A stretch of 64,000 bases of DNA. It comes from Chitinophagaceae bacterium (lineage in GTDB: Bacteria > Bacteroidota > Bacteroidia > Chitinophagales > Chitinophagaceae). Below the pieces are notes generated by a model. That model was not told the DNA's origin. It searched no databases and was given only the letters and a program-made list of their open reading frames with translations. Of this stretch, positions 45,901 through 53,428 are shown piece by piece. The first letter of the stretch is position 1; the number at the start of each line of letters is the position of its first letter. Both the position numbers and the translations under genes were made by a program. The stretch covers positions 1 through 64,000 of the forward strand of contig JACSRW010000025.1 of assembly GCA_014879565.1 (NCBI GenBank). The letters run 5' to 3'.

Positions 45901-45906
45901 GAATGT

Positions 45907-47109
45907 TCACCTGCCCTCCGCATAATCCCGCAGGTATTCAAACGGCTCCGTTAACTTCCCATTTCGGGTTATCGTGGCCCGCCGGATGATATCCGATCCG
46001 TCTTTCAGAAGATCTTCCAGGATAAATTTAATCAGCTGTTCACCAAAGTACCGGCTGGCATCACGGGGCAGTTCGTTTGGAAGATTACCCACAGCCATTA
46101 TATCTATTGAGCCAGGCAGGTAAGGGGCCGTTTTCTCCAGGGTTTGTTTATCCACACCGTACACAGGATCTTCGATTGTCTGATCGCCCAGGTTGATCGG
46201 TACGGAACCATTGGCATCATCAGTAATATCTGCGATCGTCCGGATGATAAACTCATCAGCCCGTACATCTTCTTTCTCAAAAAGCCGCGGAGCCGCTTTA
46301 TCCCAATAGACACCATTCATAAGAATATCCGTTTGTTCCGTATACGGCCTGAAAATACAATTGTACTGATCCGGATGGGAGTGATAATCTTCCCGGTTAT
46401 AGGTTCCCGTTATCTTATGCCGGTAAAGTTCCCCGCCTTTTAGCTGGGTATACACCGGGTAAGCGAAACGGCGGCGCAGGTATTCATCGTTTTCCACTTC
46501 ATGAATACCCATCAGGTTCATGATTTCCAGGATACCATGGGCTACCCGGCCTGAACCGGTTACCGCAATTTTTACATTTGGAAGGCGGAGTCCAAAATAG
46601 GTATGAATAAGTTCCCGGAAACTCCTTTGTTTGTACACCCGGTCAAGATCATATAATCCGCTTCGTTTGCCATAGGCCATTATCCCGTTGTGTGCTCCAA
46701 CCACTCCGGCAAAAAAACCAAAGCCGATGATCCGCTGCCCGTCTTCGTGCTCAAGACATTCGTAGTCAATCAGGGTAATCCCTTTATCCAAAACCGCCCG
46801 GAGAAGGGGCTGGTTATAGGCCTGTTTTTTCTTGGTATGGGAGAAAAAAAGGTAGGTTTTGCCCGGAATCAGCTGTGCCACGGGCACTTCCTTAATCCCA
46901 AAAAGGATATCACAGTCACTCAGATCTTCTCTTATCTCCACCCCGGCCAGCTGATATTCCCGGTCGCTGAAACAGCGGCCCGGAGAATTTTGCACAACAA
47001 TCTGAATATCAGTGCTATTCTTAAGAATCCATTTGCACTGGGCGGGTGTCAGTGCCACCCGGTTATCTGCCGGTATTTTTCCTTCCCGGATAAGTCCTAT
47101 CTTTTTCAT
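45907..47109 (-). CDS. Saccharopine dehydrogenase-like (Lys1-type) oxidoreductase
   Basis: The 400-residue protein has an N-terminal alanine dehydrogenase/PNT-like domain (IGLIREGKIPADNRVALTP) and an NAD-binding domain with VTGSGRVAHGILEIMNLMG. This combination is found in saccharopine dehydrogenase (lysine-forming) and related enzymes. In bacteria with DAP-type lysine synthesis (dapF is in this window) it may serve lysine breakdown rather than synthesis. The substrate is inferred. It is convergent with trmN6, 6 bp apart. Confidence 0.82.
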   Translation of the reverse strand: MKKIGLIREGKIPADNRVALTPAQCKWILKNSTDIQIVVQNSPGRCFSDREYQLAGVEIREDLSDCDILFGIKEVPVAQLIPGKTYLFFSHTKKKQAYNQPLLRAVLDKGITLIDYECLEHEDGQRIIGFGFFAGVVGAHNGIMAYGKRSGLYDLDRVYKQRSFRELIHTYFGLRLPNVKIAVTGSGRVAHGILEIMNLMGIHEVENDEYLRRRFAYPVYTQLKGGELYRHKITGTYNREDYHSHPDQYNCIFRPYTEQTDILMNGVYWDKAAPRLFEKEDVRADEFIIRTIADITDDANGSVPINLGDQTIEDPVYGVDKQTLEKTAPYLPGSIDIMAVGNLPNELPRDASRYFGEQLIKFILEDLLKDGSDIIRRATITRNGKLTEPFEYLRDYAEGR

Positions 47110-47223
47110 ACAGCCTGCGTTATAAAGTTCCGCAAAGGTGCCGTTTTACCGGCTATAGAACAAAATGATTTCAGGCAAGTTTTTGGCATAATAAATGTTG
47201 TAACTTTAATTGAATCCGCCTGC

Positions 47224-47247
47224 TGGTTACATTGAACACGCCGGTAC
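47224..47247 (+). promoter_or_regulatory. Weak relative of the GGGTTACA motif upstream of the lipoprotein gene
   Basis: TGGTTACA (47224-47231) is followed after 12 bp by GTAC (47244-47247), 20 bp before the ATG at 47268. It resembles the two elements upstream of the sigma and DUF4382 genes, but the spacer is 12 instead of 14 and the second box is less similar. Confidence 0.25.
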
Positions 47248-47267
47248 TGACTAAACCAAAAGACCCG

Positions 47268-48080
47268 ATGCTGAACCGATACCTTTTTTTTCCGCTCCTC
47301 CTGCTGCTGGCAGCCGGCTGGCAGTCCTGCAGTAAGACCCCGGATTCCGGAGATACAGCAGAACCTTATGTTTTGAGTTACGGGGATTCTATTTTGTATA
47401 TGAAGCCTGTCGCCGGTGACTATATTGTGCATCCCCTGCATACCCGTCCGGGCACCTATAACGGGTTTCCTGACGGCATTGAAATTGACGAAACCACAGG
47501 AGCTATCAATGTGACAAAAAGCGAGACCGGACTGAGGTACAGGATTTCACATATTTCCTTAAGTGGTGATACCACTGAAACGCTTGTAGTGTTGTCAGGC
47601 ATCACATTCCGCGACCGGTTTTATAATTTGTCGGCCGGTGATTCTGTCGCCAGGCCTGTGTATAACGCCAGCGAACTCAGACAGGTACCTCTGCCGGGTT
47701 CCCTTTTTGATGAAGGAAACATTGCTAACACCGAAGGTTGTACTGTAAACCCGGAAGATGGCAGCATCAATCTTTCCGCGTCTCTCCGTCAAGGCATCTT
47801 CGGCCCTTCTCCCCGTAACGACGATCAGAAAACCGTGGAGATTCAGTACCGGATCAATGATGCCAGCGGAAAATCAAAAAACAAACTGAAAGTTCTTTTA
47901 TACTGGTATAACAGTATGGCTGATGTACCGGATTACCTTTGGGAAATACTAAATGACAGGACCACCCAGGGTGTTTTTCTCCGGGGCAGTAACCAAAACG
48001 GAAGCCATACGGCTACGGATGCCCGGACGGCCAAAGTAGCCAAACCAAGGCCCCCCTGCGTGGTGATAGTGGATCATTAA
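47268..48080 (+). CDS. Lipoprotein of unknown function upstream of the CHAT gene
   Basis: This 270-residue protein has a lipoprotein signal (LAAGWQSC, Cys20) and an extracytoplasmic domain rich in beta strands. A PDGIEIDETTGAINVTKSE motif (about 66-84) resembles the repeat found in some cadherin/Ig-like bacterial surface proteins, where a short G-I-x-I-D-x-x-T-G-x-I unit recurs. A second similar unit, NPEDGSINLSASL, is near residue 164. I recognise no enzyme site. The CHAT gene follows after 69 bp, so the two may work together, but the CHAT gene has its own -7 promoter element. Confidence 0.75.
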   Translation: MLNRYLFFPLLLLLAAGWQSCSKTPDSGDTAEPYVLSYGDSILYMKPVAGDYIVHPLHTRPGTYNGFPDGIEIDETTGAINVTKSETGLRYRISHISLSGDTTETLVVLSGITFRDRFYNLSAGDSVARPVYNASELRQVPLPGSLFDEGNIANTEGCTVNPEDGSINLSASLRQGIFGPSPRNDDQKTVEIQYRINDASGKSKNKLKVLLYWYNSMADVPDYLWEILNDRTTQGVFLRGSNQNGSHTATDARTAKVAKPRPPCVVIVDH

Positions 48081-48124
48081 TCCGCCAATTCTGATGCCGG
48101 AGACCAACGGATGGAATAGCGGCG

Positions 48125-48132
48125 TATTTTTG
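48125..48132 (+). promoter_or_regulatory. -7 promoter element for the CHAT gene
   Basis: TATTTTTG is an exact TAnnTTTG match, 17 bp upstream of the ATG at 48150. This suggests housekeeping expression of the CHAT gene rather than control by the nearby sigma factor. Confidence 0.55.
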
Positions 48133-48149
48133 ACTATTCTTTCCGACTC

Positions 48150-50975
48150 ATGCGTTTCATCCTTTTTAGTTTACTGACACTTTTATTACTGGGTTACGGT
48201 CTTTCCCAAAAGCAGCCGGTTCAGGTTAATCCTGCAGCTGATTATGAGAAGGCTGCTGCCCTTTTCAGACAGGCCAGGGAACTGGGTGCAACGAAGGAGT
48301 ATACAGAGGAGAAGGAAGCTGCTTTATATGCCGGCAGCCTTGATCTATTCAGAAAACTTACTACACTGTGTGCGTCACAGCAGGAAGACAGTCTTTTAGT
48401 ACTCTCCCATTTATATACGGGCCTTTCGGCCCATTATTTTGACAGCACCCGGCTGGCAATGTATCATTACCAGTCAGCTATCCGGTTATCAGGCCAAATA
48501 AAAAATCTGCCGGACTCTTCCTTATTCCGCGCCTGGCTTTTTGCCGGCAGTATTCATTACGATAAACAGGCTTTTGATTCCGCATTTTTTTATTATCAGC
48601 AGGCAGAAAAAATCTGCGACAGGTATACAATTGCGCTTACGGATGATCAGCGGTTGTACAACAGGCTGGGGGTCATGCAATATGAAACCGGTAATTTCAG
48701 ACAGGCATGGAATTATTTTGAAAAAGCGCTCAGCCGTTTATCTGCCCGTGATCCGGCTTATGAAGATTATCGCTTTAATTACCTGAATAATATTGGAACC
48801 GCCTTATTGAAGCTGGAAAAGTATGAAGAAGCAAGGGCTATATTCCGCCAATTACTTCCGGCAGCAGGTTACCGGAATGAAGTCATGCAGAACCTGGGAA
48901 GTATGGCGCTTAATGAACAACAACCGGCAGAAGCGTTGCGCTGGTTCAGGCAGGTTGATTTAACAAAAGCAAACCTGCTTCTCCTGTATGCCAAAACAGG
49001 CAAAGCGTTCCTGGAACTGGAGCAATATGATTCAGCCGCTTTTTACCTGGATAGTGCACGGCTCCTTTTCCAAAACCGCCAGACCTTCCAGCGCAATATC
49101 GGTTACGGACTGGCTCTTGACTACAGCGGTCAGCTGGCTCTCCGGCTTCGCCAACCTGAAAAAGCGATACGTTTTTACCAGCAGGCTCTTTATCATTTTC
49201 ACAATAACTTTTCCGATACTACGCTGGGCAGTAATCCGGAAAACTTCAGTGGCAGTTTCTCCTATATCCAGTTGTTTCAGGCGCTCAGCGGTAAAGCAGA
49301 ATCTCTTGCTGCCTGTTATCTCCTTGACCAGGACAGGAATTGGCTCCTGCTGGCACTTGAGACTTATCGCTCTGCATTCCGGCTTGCTTCCTATGTTGAA
49401 CGAACCTATGAATCAGATGAAGCACGGATTTTTCTGGGCCGGATCAAACACAGTGCACACAGCCGGCCAATTGATATCAGCCTGCGCTTATTTGAACTGA
49501 ACGGGGATATCCGTTACCTGGAGGATGCCTACTTCTTTGATCAGCTGAACAAAGCTTCAATCCTTTCCCTCAATATCCAGGAGAATGAATGGGCAAGAAA
49601 AGAAAGTGTACGAACAGTTCTGCCGGAACAGGAAAAGCAACTCAGGGGTAGTATCACCCGGCTTACGCTAGCCACCGGAAGAGAAAAAGACAGCAGCCGG
49701 TTAGCTGAAATGTATACCGAAATCAGGGAAAAGGAGATTGCCCTCGGCCGGTTACAGCAGGAAATTGCGGCCGACCCTTACTGGAAAATCAGGGAATCAG
49801 GTTCCCATATTCCCACTGTCAGCCAGTTACAAAAGCGACTGGATAATAACTCAGCACTCCTCTCCTTTCATCTGTCTGAACAGGAATTACTGATACTGGT
49901 TATTACGAACCGGAAATTTGAATATTACCGGACAGAAACAGACAGAGTATTTTATGAACGACTCCGTTTTTTCAGGGAAAGTCTCCGGTCCGTAGCCAAT
50001 GAGGAAAGATACAAAGGCAAACAGGCAGCCACTTCTCTTTACCAGGTACTGATCGGACATATAAGTCCTGCCCTGAAACAAATCACCAGGCTTGTCATTA
50101 TTCCAGATGATGAACTGCATGGCCTTCCCTTTGAGGCACTGCAGGAACCTTCCGGTAAATTTCTGGTGGAACAGTTCTCGGTACAATACCAGTTCAGTAC
50201 CGCCTTTTTTGGCGACAATCCGTCTTCTCCCACGCTGGCAACCGGACTTGCTTTCGCGCCTTTTGCCTCCGGGCAGTTCTCCGAAAATGAAAGCGGGGCT
50301 GCCTGGGAGCTGTTGCCGGCTTCAGGAACAGAGGTGGAAAACATGAAGGGAAAAATTCTGAAAGACTCAGCCGCTACCCGTCATAATTTCTTTGAGCAGG
50401 CTAACCAGTATCCGCTCCTGCACCTTGCCACCCATGCCAGTGTGAATAACGATACTCCTTCTCATTCGTACATAGCCTTTTACCCGGATAATAAAGAATA
50501 CCGTGTGTATGCAGGGGAAATTGCAGAAATGCGGCTGGACTCTGTTCGTCTTGTGATTCTCAGTGCCTGCGAAACAGGCAGCGGGCAACTGGTAAAAGGG
50601 GAAGGGCTGATGAGCTTAACCAGGGCGTTTGCCTATGCCGGCTGCCCGGATATTATTACTTCTCTCTGGATGGCTGAAGACCAGAGCACTGCATTTATTA
50701 CCGGGAGACTTCATTATTATCTTGCCCGGCAATACAGTAAAGACAAAGCTCTTCAACTGGCAAAACTGGATTTTCTTCATAATAATGAAACTGATCCGCG
50801 TTTCCGGTCACCGGGCTATTGGTCACACCTGGTGCTGATTGGCAACTACGAGGAAAACCGCAGTTCACGCAACTGGTGGCGGATTGCGATTTTGATTATC
50901 GGGGGAGCATTGCTTTATTTAATCGCCGGGCGCATCAGAAAAACAGCCGTCCGGAAGGACTTACCGGACGGCTGA
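48150..50975 (+). CDS. Exported TPR-CHAT (caspase-like) protein with a C-terminal membrane anchor
   Basis: The 941-residue protein starts with a signal peptide or anchor (residues 3-19), followed by about six or seven tetratricopeptide repeats (about 120-420), a helical stretch, and a C-terminal CHAT domain (about 640-905). CHAT is a caspase-clan protease fold; both catalytic residues are present: His762 in LATHAS and Cys807 in SACETG, 45 residues apart as usual. A single membrane helix (about 911-929) and a basic tail (GRIRKTAVRKD) close the protein, so the TPR and CHAT parts should face the periplasm. It is convergent with the DUF4382, anti-sigma and sigma genes. The protease target is unknown; the nearby anti-sigma factor is a candidate. 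No CRISPR genes are present, so it is not a type III-E Craspase. Confidence 0.9.
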   Translation: MRFILFSLLTLLLLGYGLSQKQPVQVNPAADYEKAAALFRQARELGATKEYTEEKEAALYAGSLDLFRKLTTLCASQQEDSLLVLSHLYTGLSAHYFDSTRLAMYHYQSAIRLSGQIKNLPDSSLFRAWLFAGSIHYDKQAFDSAFFYYQQAEKICDRYTIALTDDQRLYNRLGVMQYETGNFRQAWNYFEKALSRLSARDPAYEDYRFNYLNNIGTALLKLEKYEEARAIFRQLLPAAGYRNEVMQNLGSMALNEQQPAEALRWFRQVDLTKANLLLLYAKTGKAFLELEQYDSAAFYLDSARLLFQNRQTFQRNIGYGLALDYSGQLALRLRQPEKAIRFYQQALYHFHNNFSDTTLGSNPENFSGSFSYIQLFQALSGKAESLAACYLLDQDRNWLLLALETYRSAFRLASYVERTYESDEARIFLGRIKHSAHSRPIDISLRLFELNGDIRYLEDAYFFDQLNKASILSLNIQENEWARKESVRTVLPEQEKQLRGSITRLTLATGREKDSSRLAEMYTEIREKEIALGRLQQEIAADPYWKIRESGSHIPTVSQLQKRLDNNSALLSFHLSEQELLILVITNRKFEYYRTETDRVFYERLRFFRESLRSVANEERYKGKQAATSLYQVLIGHISPALKQITRLVIIPDDELHGLPFEALQEPSGKFLVEQFSVQYQFSTAFFGDNPSSPTLATGLAFAPFASGQFSENESGAAWELLPASGTEVENMKGKILKDSAATRHNFFEQANQYPLLHLATHASVNNDTPSHSYIAFYPDNKEYRVYAGEIAEMRLDSVRLVILSACETGSGQLVKGEGLMSLTRAFAYAGCPDIITSLWMAEDQSTAFITGRLHYYLARQYSKDKALQLAKLDFLHNNETDPRFRSPGYWSHLVLIGNYEENRSSRNWWRIAILIIGGALLYLIAGRIRKTAVRKDLPDG
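50943..50973. terminator. Hairpin over the CHAT stop codon
   Basis: CAGCCGTCCGG (50943-50953) pairs perfectly with CCGGACGGCTG (50963-50973) around a 9-nt loop. It spans the last codons and abuts the stop codon. No T run follows, so it may be an mRNA-stabilising structure or a weak terminator for the convergent pair. Confidence 0.45.
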
Positions 50976-51019
50976 AGGATCAATGATTCTGTACAAGCTG
51001 GTTTTTCATTATTTGTGTA

Positions 51020-51847
51020 TTATTGCTGTAACCTGATCAGCGGCAGATGGGTATCTTCCCGGTTCCGCACTACTACATTCGTAATAGTAGTATCCCGGTA
51101 TCCGTTTTGTCCGTCAATGATGACCGTATAGGTACCCGCATTCAGCCCGACTATCTTGAATTCACCATCATCATCATCCGGAATGGCCGTAGCAGTATCT
51201 GAGCCTATGACCGCTTTGATGATCGGGTCTGCCTCACGGGGAAGCACTTTACCTTCAATGGCCCCCGACCGGCTGCGTGTGAAAATTTTTATATGTGATT
51301 TCAGCCGGTACCCGTTATGGTTGCCGGATCCGCTGTTGTCAACCCGGATAGAATTACCAGCGTCAAAATCAATCCAGAAAAGTACCTGGCTGTTATTGAT
51401 TTCAAAATTGCTGTTATCCAGGTTTGCAATGACTTCCCGGTCCTCATCTTTCACCCGCAAAGGAAAGGATTGTCCGTCTTTCATCACGCTGTTCCGGTCG
51501 CCGGTAATGAGTTTTACTTTTTTCACTCGCGCATTCGGGAGACTGCCGGTTCCGAACAAGGTATCAATACCGTTCCGGAAACGCAAAATATTATAAACAC
51601 CCGGGCGGATAGCAAGGCTGACCCAACCGTCATTCGGCAGGGTATCATCCTCCAGTTTTACTTCCAGTGCCCGTATATCCACAAATACACTGTCAAATAC
51701 AGGTGTCTGGTGATCCGTCAGGTAAATCCGGATGGAATGTGGTTTTGACGGATCAGTATTATTAACGGACACATCTTTCTGACAGGCATACAAAAAAAGG
51801 GACAAAATTGACACCAGGGCTGGTACAAGGAGAATTTTGTTTTTCAT
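51020..51847 (-). CDS. DUF4382 lipoprotein with a carboxypeptidase regulatory-like domain
   Basis: The 275-residue protein has a lipoprotein signal (LFLYAC, Cys22), then a DUF4382 domain (about 38-190) with IRIYLTDHQTPVFDSVFVDI at its start, followed by a small CarboxypepD_reg-like beta-sandwich (about 195-270). Members are found on the surface or in the periplasm of Bacteroidota; function unknown. A terminator lies between it and the upstream anti-sigma gene, and its own upstream region carries a GGGTTACA-N14-GTTTAC element also seen before the sigma gene. It may therefore be a target of that sigma factor. Confidence 0.85.
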   Translation of the reverse strand: MKNKILLVPALVSILSLFLYACQKDVSVNNTDPSKPHSIRIYLTDHQTPVFDSVFVDIRALEVKLEDDTLPNDGWVSLAIRPGVYNILRFRNGIDTLFGTGSLPNARVKKVKLITGDRNSVMKDGQSFPLRVKDEDREVIANLDNSNFEINNSQVLFWIDFDAGNSIRVDNSGSGNHNGYRLKSHIKIFTRSRSGAIEGKVLPREADPIIKAVIGSDTATAIPDDDDGEFKIVGLNAGTYTVIIDGQNGYRDTTITNVVVRNREDTHLPLIRLQQ

Positions 51848-51901
51848 GGTTGTGTTTTTTAGTGATAAAAAAATCGGTTACAATAAGCGTACTGATAATA
51901 A

Positions 51902-51929
51902 GTAAACGAATAAGCTGTTAATGTAACCC
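51902..51929 (-). promoter_or_regulatory. Possible ECF-type promoter for the DUF4382 gene
   Basis: The minus strand reads GGGTTACA (51929-51922), 14 bp, then GTTTAC (51907-51902). The same first box and spacer, with GTACAC as the second box, occur upstream of the sigma gene. The distance to the DUF4382 start codon is 54 bp. Confidence 0.4.
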
Positions 51930-51940
51930 TGTATTGGATT

Positions 51941-51972
51941 TTAATTAATTAAAAGGCCGCCTGAAGGCGGCC
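51941..51972 (-). terminator. Terminator between the anti-sigma and DUF4382 genes
   Basis: GGCCGCC (51955-51961) pairs with GGCGGCC (51966-51972) around TGAA. On the minus strand the hairpin is followed by a T/A-rich stretch, TTTTAATTAATTAA. It should end most transcripts from the sigma/anti-sigma operon before the DUF4382 gene. Confidence 0.65.
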
Positions 51973-51988
51973 CTGTTGCAGTAAATAC

Positions 51989-52738
51989 TCAATGAATTCT
52001 TTTCCGGACCTGCCTGATCCACGAAACATCTGCCCGGTCATGATAAAGGTGGTTTTCATCCTGCCGGATTTTCTCCAGTAAAGCAAGCGCCCCTGAATAA
52101 TCACCGAGGGCCTGCAGAGCCAGGGCCAGGTAGAATTCTGCCTCATCCTGGAAACCCCGGGTTGCTTCATTTTCGTTTCGGGTCAAAACCGTACGGAATT
52201 GCTGAACCGCTTTCCGGTAATCTTTTAGTTCCATTGCGGCAGCGCCCGCCAGAAATTGCATTCGTATGGTTGCAGCAGAATCTGTTTCCAGTATCCGGAT
52301 TACCTCCGGCCAGGCCCCTGCCCGGTATGCTTTTTCCTGGGCCGGTTCATTAATACCCCTGAAAGATGAAAGTTTATAGTGAACGTAATGCGCGGCAAAC
52401 ATATCTTCTGTCTGCGGGTTGACATAACGGTACAGGAAAAATGCTGACAACAGCAGTATTACAGTTGCTGCAGCAGAAATTACTAATCGGAAATGTCGGC
52501 CCAAGGAGCGCACAGGTCTAACCTGTTCCTGCAACATTGCAGTCCGGCTGTTTTTAACCAGCTGTTGAACGCCGTACAGTTGTACCGCCCTGCGGGCAGT
52601 TTTCAGCCATTCCCATTCTTCCCGGAGTTCCGCATCGGTTTCCAACCGTTTTTCCAGGGCTGTTTTTTCTTCAGGAGGCAAAACCCCGTCAAGCAGATCT
52701 GCCAGTTTTTCACGTAGATCGTTTGTAGAATTATCCAT
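51989..52738 (-). CDS. Membrane anti-sigma factor with periplasmic TPRs
   Basis: This 249-residue protein has an acidic, helical N-terminal domain in the cytoplasm (residues 1-80; LADLLDGVLPPEEKTALEKR) of the kind that binds sigma factors, one membrane helix (85-103), and a periplasmic tail with about two to three TPR-like helix pairs (about 130-245; AGAAAMELKDYRKAVQQFR, AEFYLALALQALGDYSGAL). No Cys/His zinc site (HxxxCxxC) is present. Its start overlaps the end of the sigma gene by 8 bp, so it is translated with it. It probably holds the sigma factor inactive until a periplasmic signal acts on the TPRs. The role as anti-sigma factor is inferred from position and layout. Confidence 0.8.
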   Translation of the reverse strand: MDNSTNDLREKLADLLDGVLPPEEKTALEKRLETDAELREEWEWLKTARRAVQLYGVQQLVKNSRTAMLQEQVRPVRSLGRHFRLVISAAATVILLLSAFFLYRYVNPQTEDMFAAHYVHYKLSSFRGINEPAQEKAYRAGAWPEVIRILETDSAATIRMQFLAGAAAMELKDYRKAVQQFRTVLTRNENEATRGFQDEAEFYLALALQALGDYSGALALLEKIRQDENHLYHDRADVSWIRQVRKRIH

Positions 52739-53336
52739 GCAAAAGGTTTTTCAGATTATCTCTTATGGCCGGTTCAGACCGTATCATTTGTTCCAGCTGC
52801 TTCAGACACTTATATTTTTTATTCCTTACCACCTGTTCGGTTTCATAATCAGTCTGGTCAAGAATTTCCCGCATAGACAGGTTTTCATAATAAAACAGGA
52901 GCAGAATTTTACGGCAGGTATCCCCGAGTTTTCCCACCAGCTTTAACAATTCATTCCGGCTTTCCCGGCCAGCAATAAAATCGCTGGTGTCGGGCATTTC
53001 TGTATCCCTGGCATTTTCAAACTTTTCCTCCCGGACTTTTTGCCTTCCCCTTCGTTTGAGTTCATTCAGCCAGGTATAGCGATTCAGAGAGAAAAGGAAT
53101 GTTTTGACAGAGGATTCACCCCTGAACTTACCATTCCGGACCATTTCAATAAAACTGACCAGCACTTCCTGAAAAATATCTTCTGCATCTTCCGGGCTGC
53201 CATTATTGTGTTGAATATACCAGCTCAGGCTCTCAAAACAATGCCTGTAGAGTGCTTTTACCGTCTCCGCCATGTTATTGTCCGTTCGCAGATTCGCCAG
53301 TATTTCCGAATCCGGGAAGTTTCTGATCAGCTCCAT
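52731..53336 (-). CDS. Sigma-70 family factor, ECF-like
   Basis: This 201-residue protein has region 2 (about 28-95, with SPEDAEDIFQEVLVSFIE) and region 4 (about 130-185, with a helix-turn-helix around MREILDQTDYETEQVVRNKK), joined by a short linker, and lacks regions 1 and 3, as in ECF sigma factors. It overlaps the anti-sigma gene by 8 bp. An upstream element, GGGTTACA-N14-GTACAC, may be its own target. The CHAT protease gene converges on this operon. It is separate from the PUL-linked ECF sigma at 56382. Confidence 0.9.
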   Translation of the reverse strand: MELIRNFPDSEILANLRTDNNMAETVKALYRHCFESLSWYIQHNNGSPEDAEDIFQEVLVSFIEMVRNGKFRGESSVKTFLFSLNRYTWLNELKRRGRQKVREEKFENARDTEMPDTSDFIAGRESRNELLKLVGKLGDTCRKILLLFYYENLSMREILDQTDYETEQVVRNKKYKCLKQLEQMIRSEPAIRDNLKNLLHG

Positions 53337-53346
53337 GTGTATTACA

Positions 53347-53354
53347 TAAATTTG
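53347..53354 (+). promoter_or_regulatory. Possible -7 promoter element for hscB
   Basis: TAAATTTG is an exact TAnnTTTG match on the plus strand, 74 bp upstream of the hscB ATG, in the region shared with the divergent sigma gene. Confidence 0.4.
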
Positions 53355-53381
53355 TGTACCCGGGCAGCCTGTTTGTAACCC
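53354..53381 (-). promoter_or_regulatory. Possible ECF-type promoter for the sigma gene
   Basis: The minus strand reads GGGTTACA (53381-53374), 14 bp, then GTACAC (53359-53354), 17 bp upstream of the sigma start codon. It mirrors the element before the DUF4382 gene in sequence and spacing, which is what an autoregulated ECF factor would show. Confidence 0.42.
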
Positions 53382-53428
53382 GGCTATCCCTTATTTTGCA
53401 GAAATAGTACAAAAACCAATAACCGGCA

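Noticed and set aside
48150-50975. CHAT protein as the protease of a type III-E CRISPR (Craspase) system
   Set aside because: No Cas7-11, no repeats and no CRISPR array are nearby, and the protein carries an export signal and membrane anchor.
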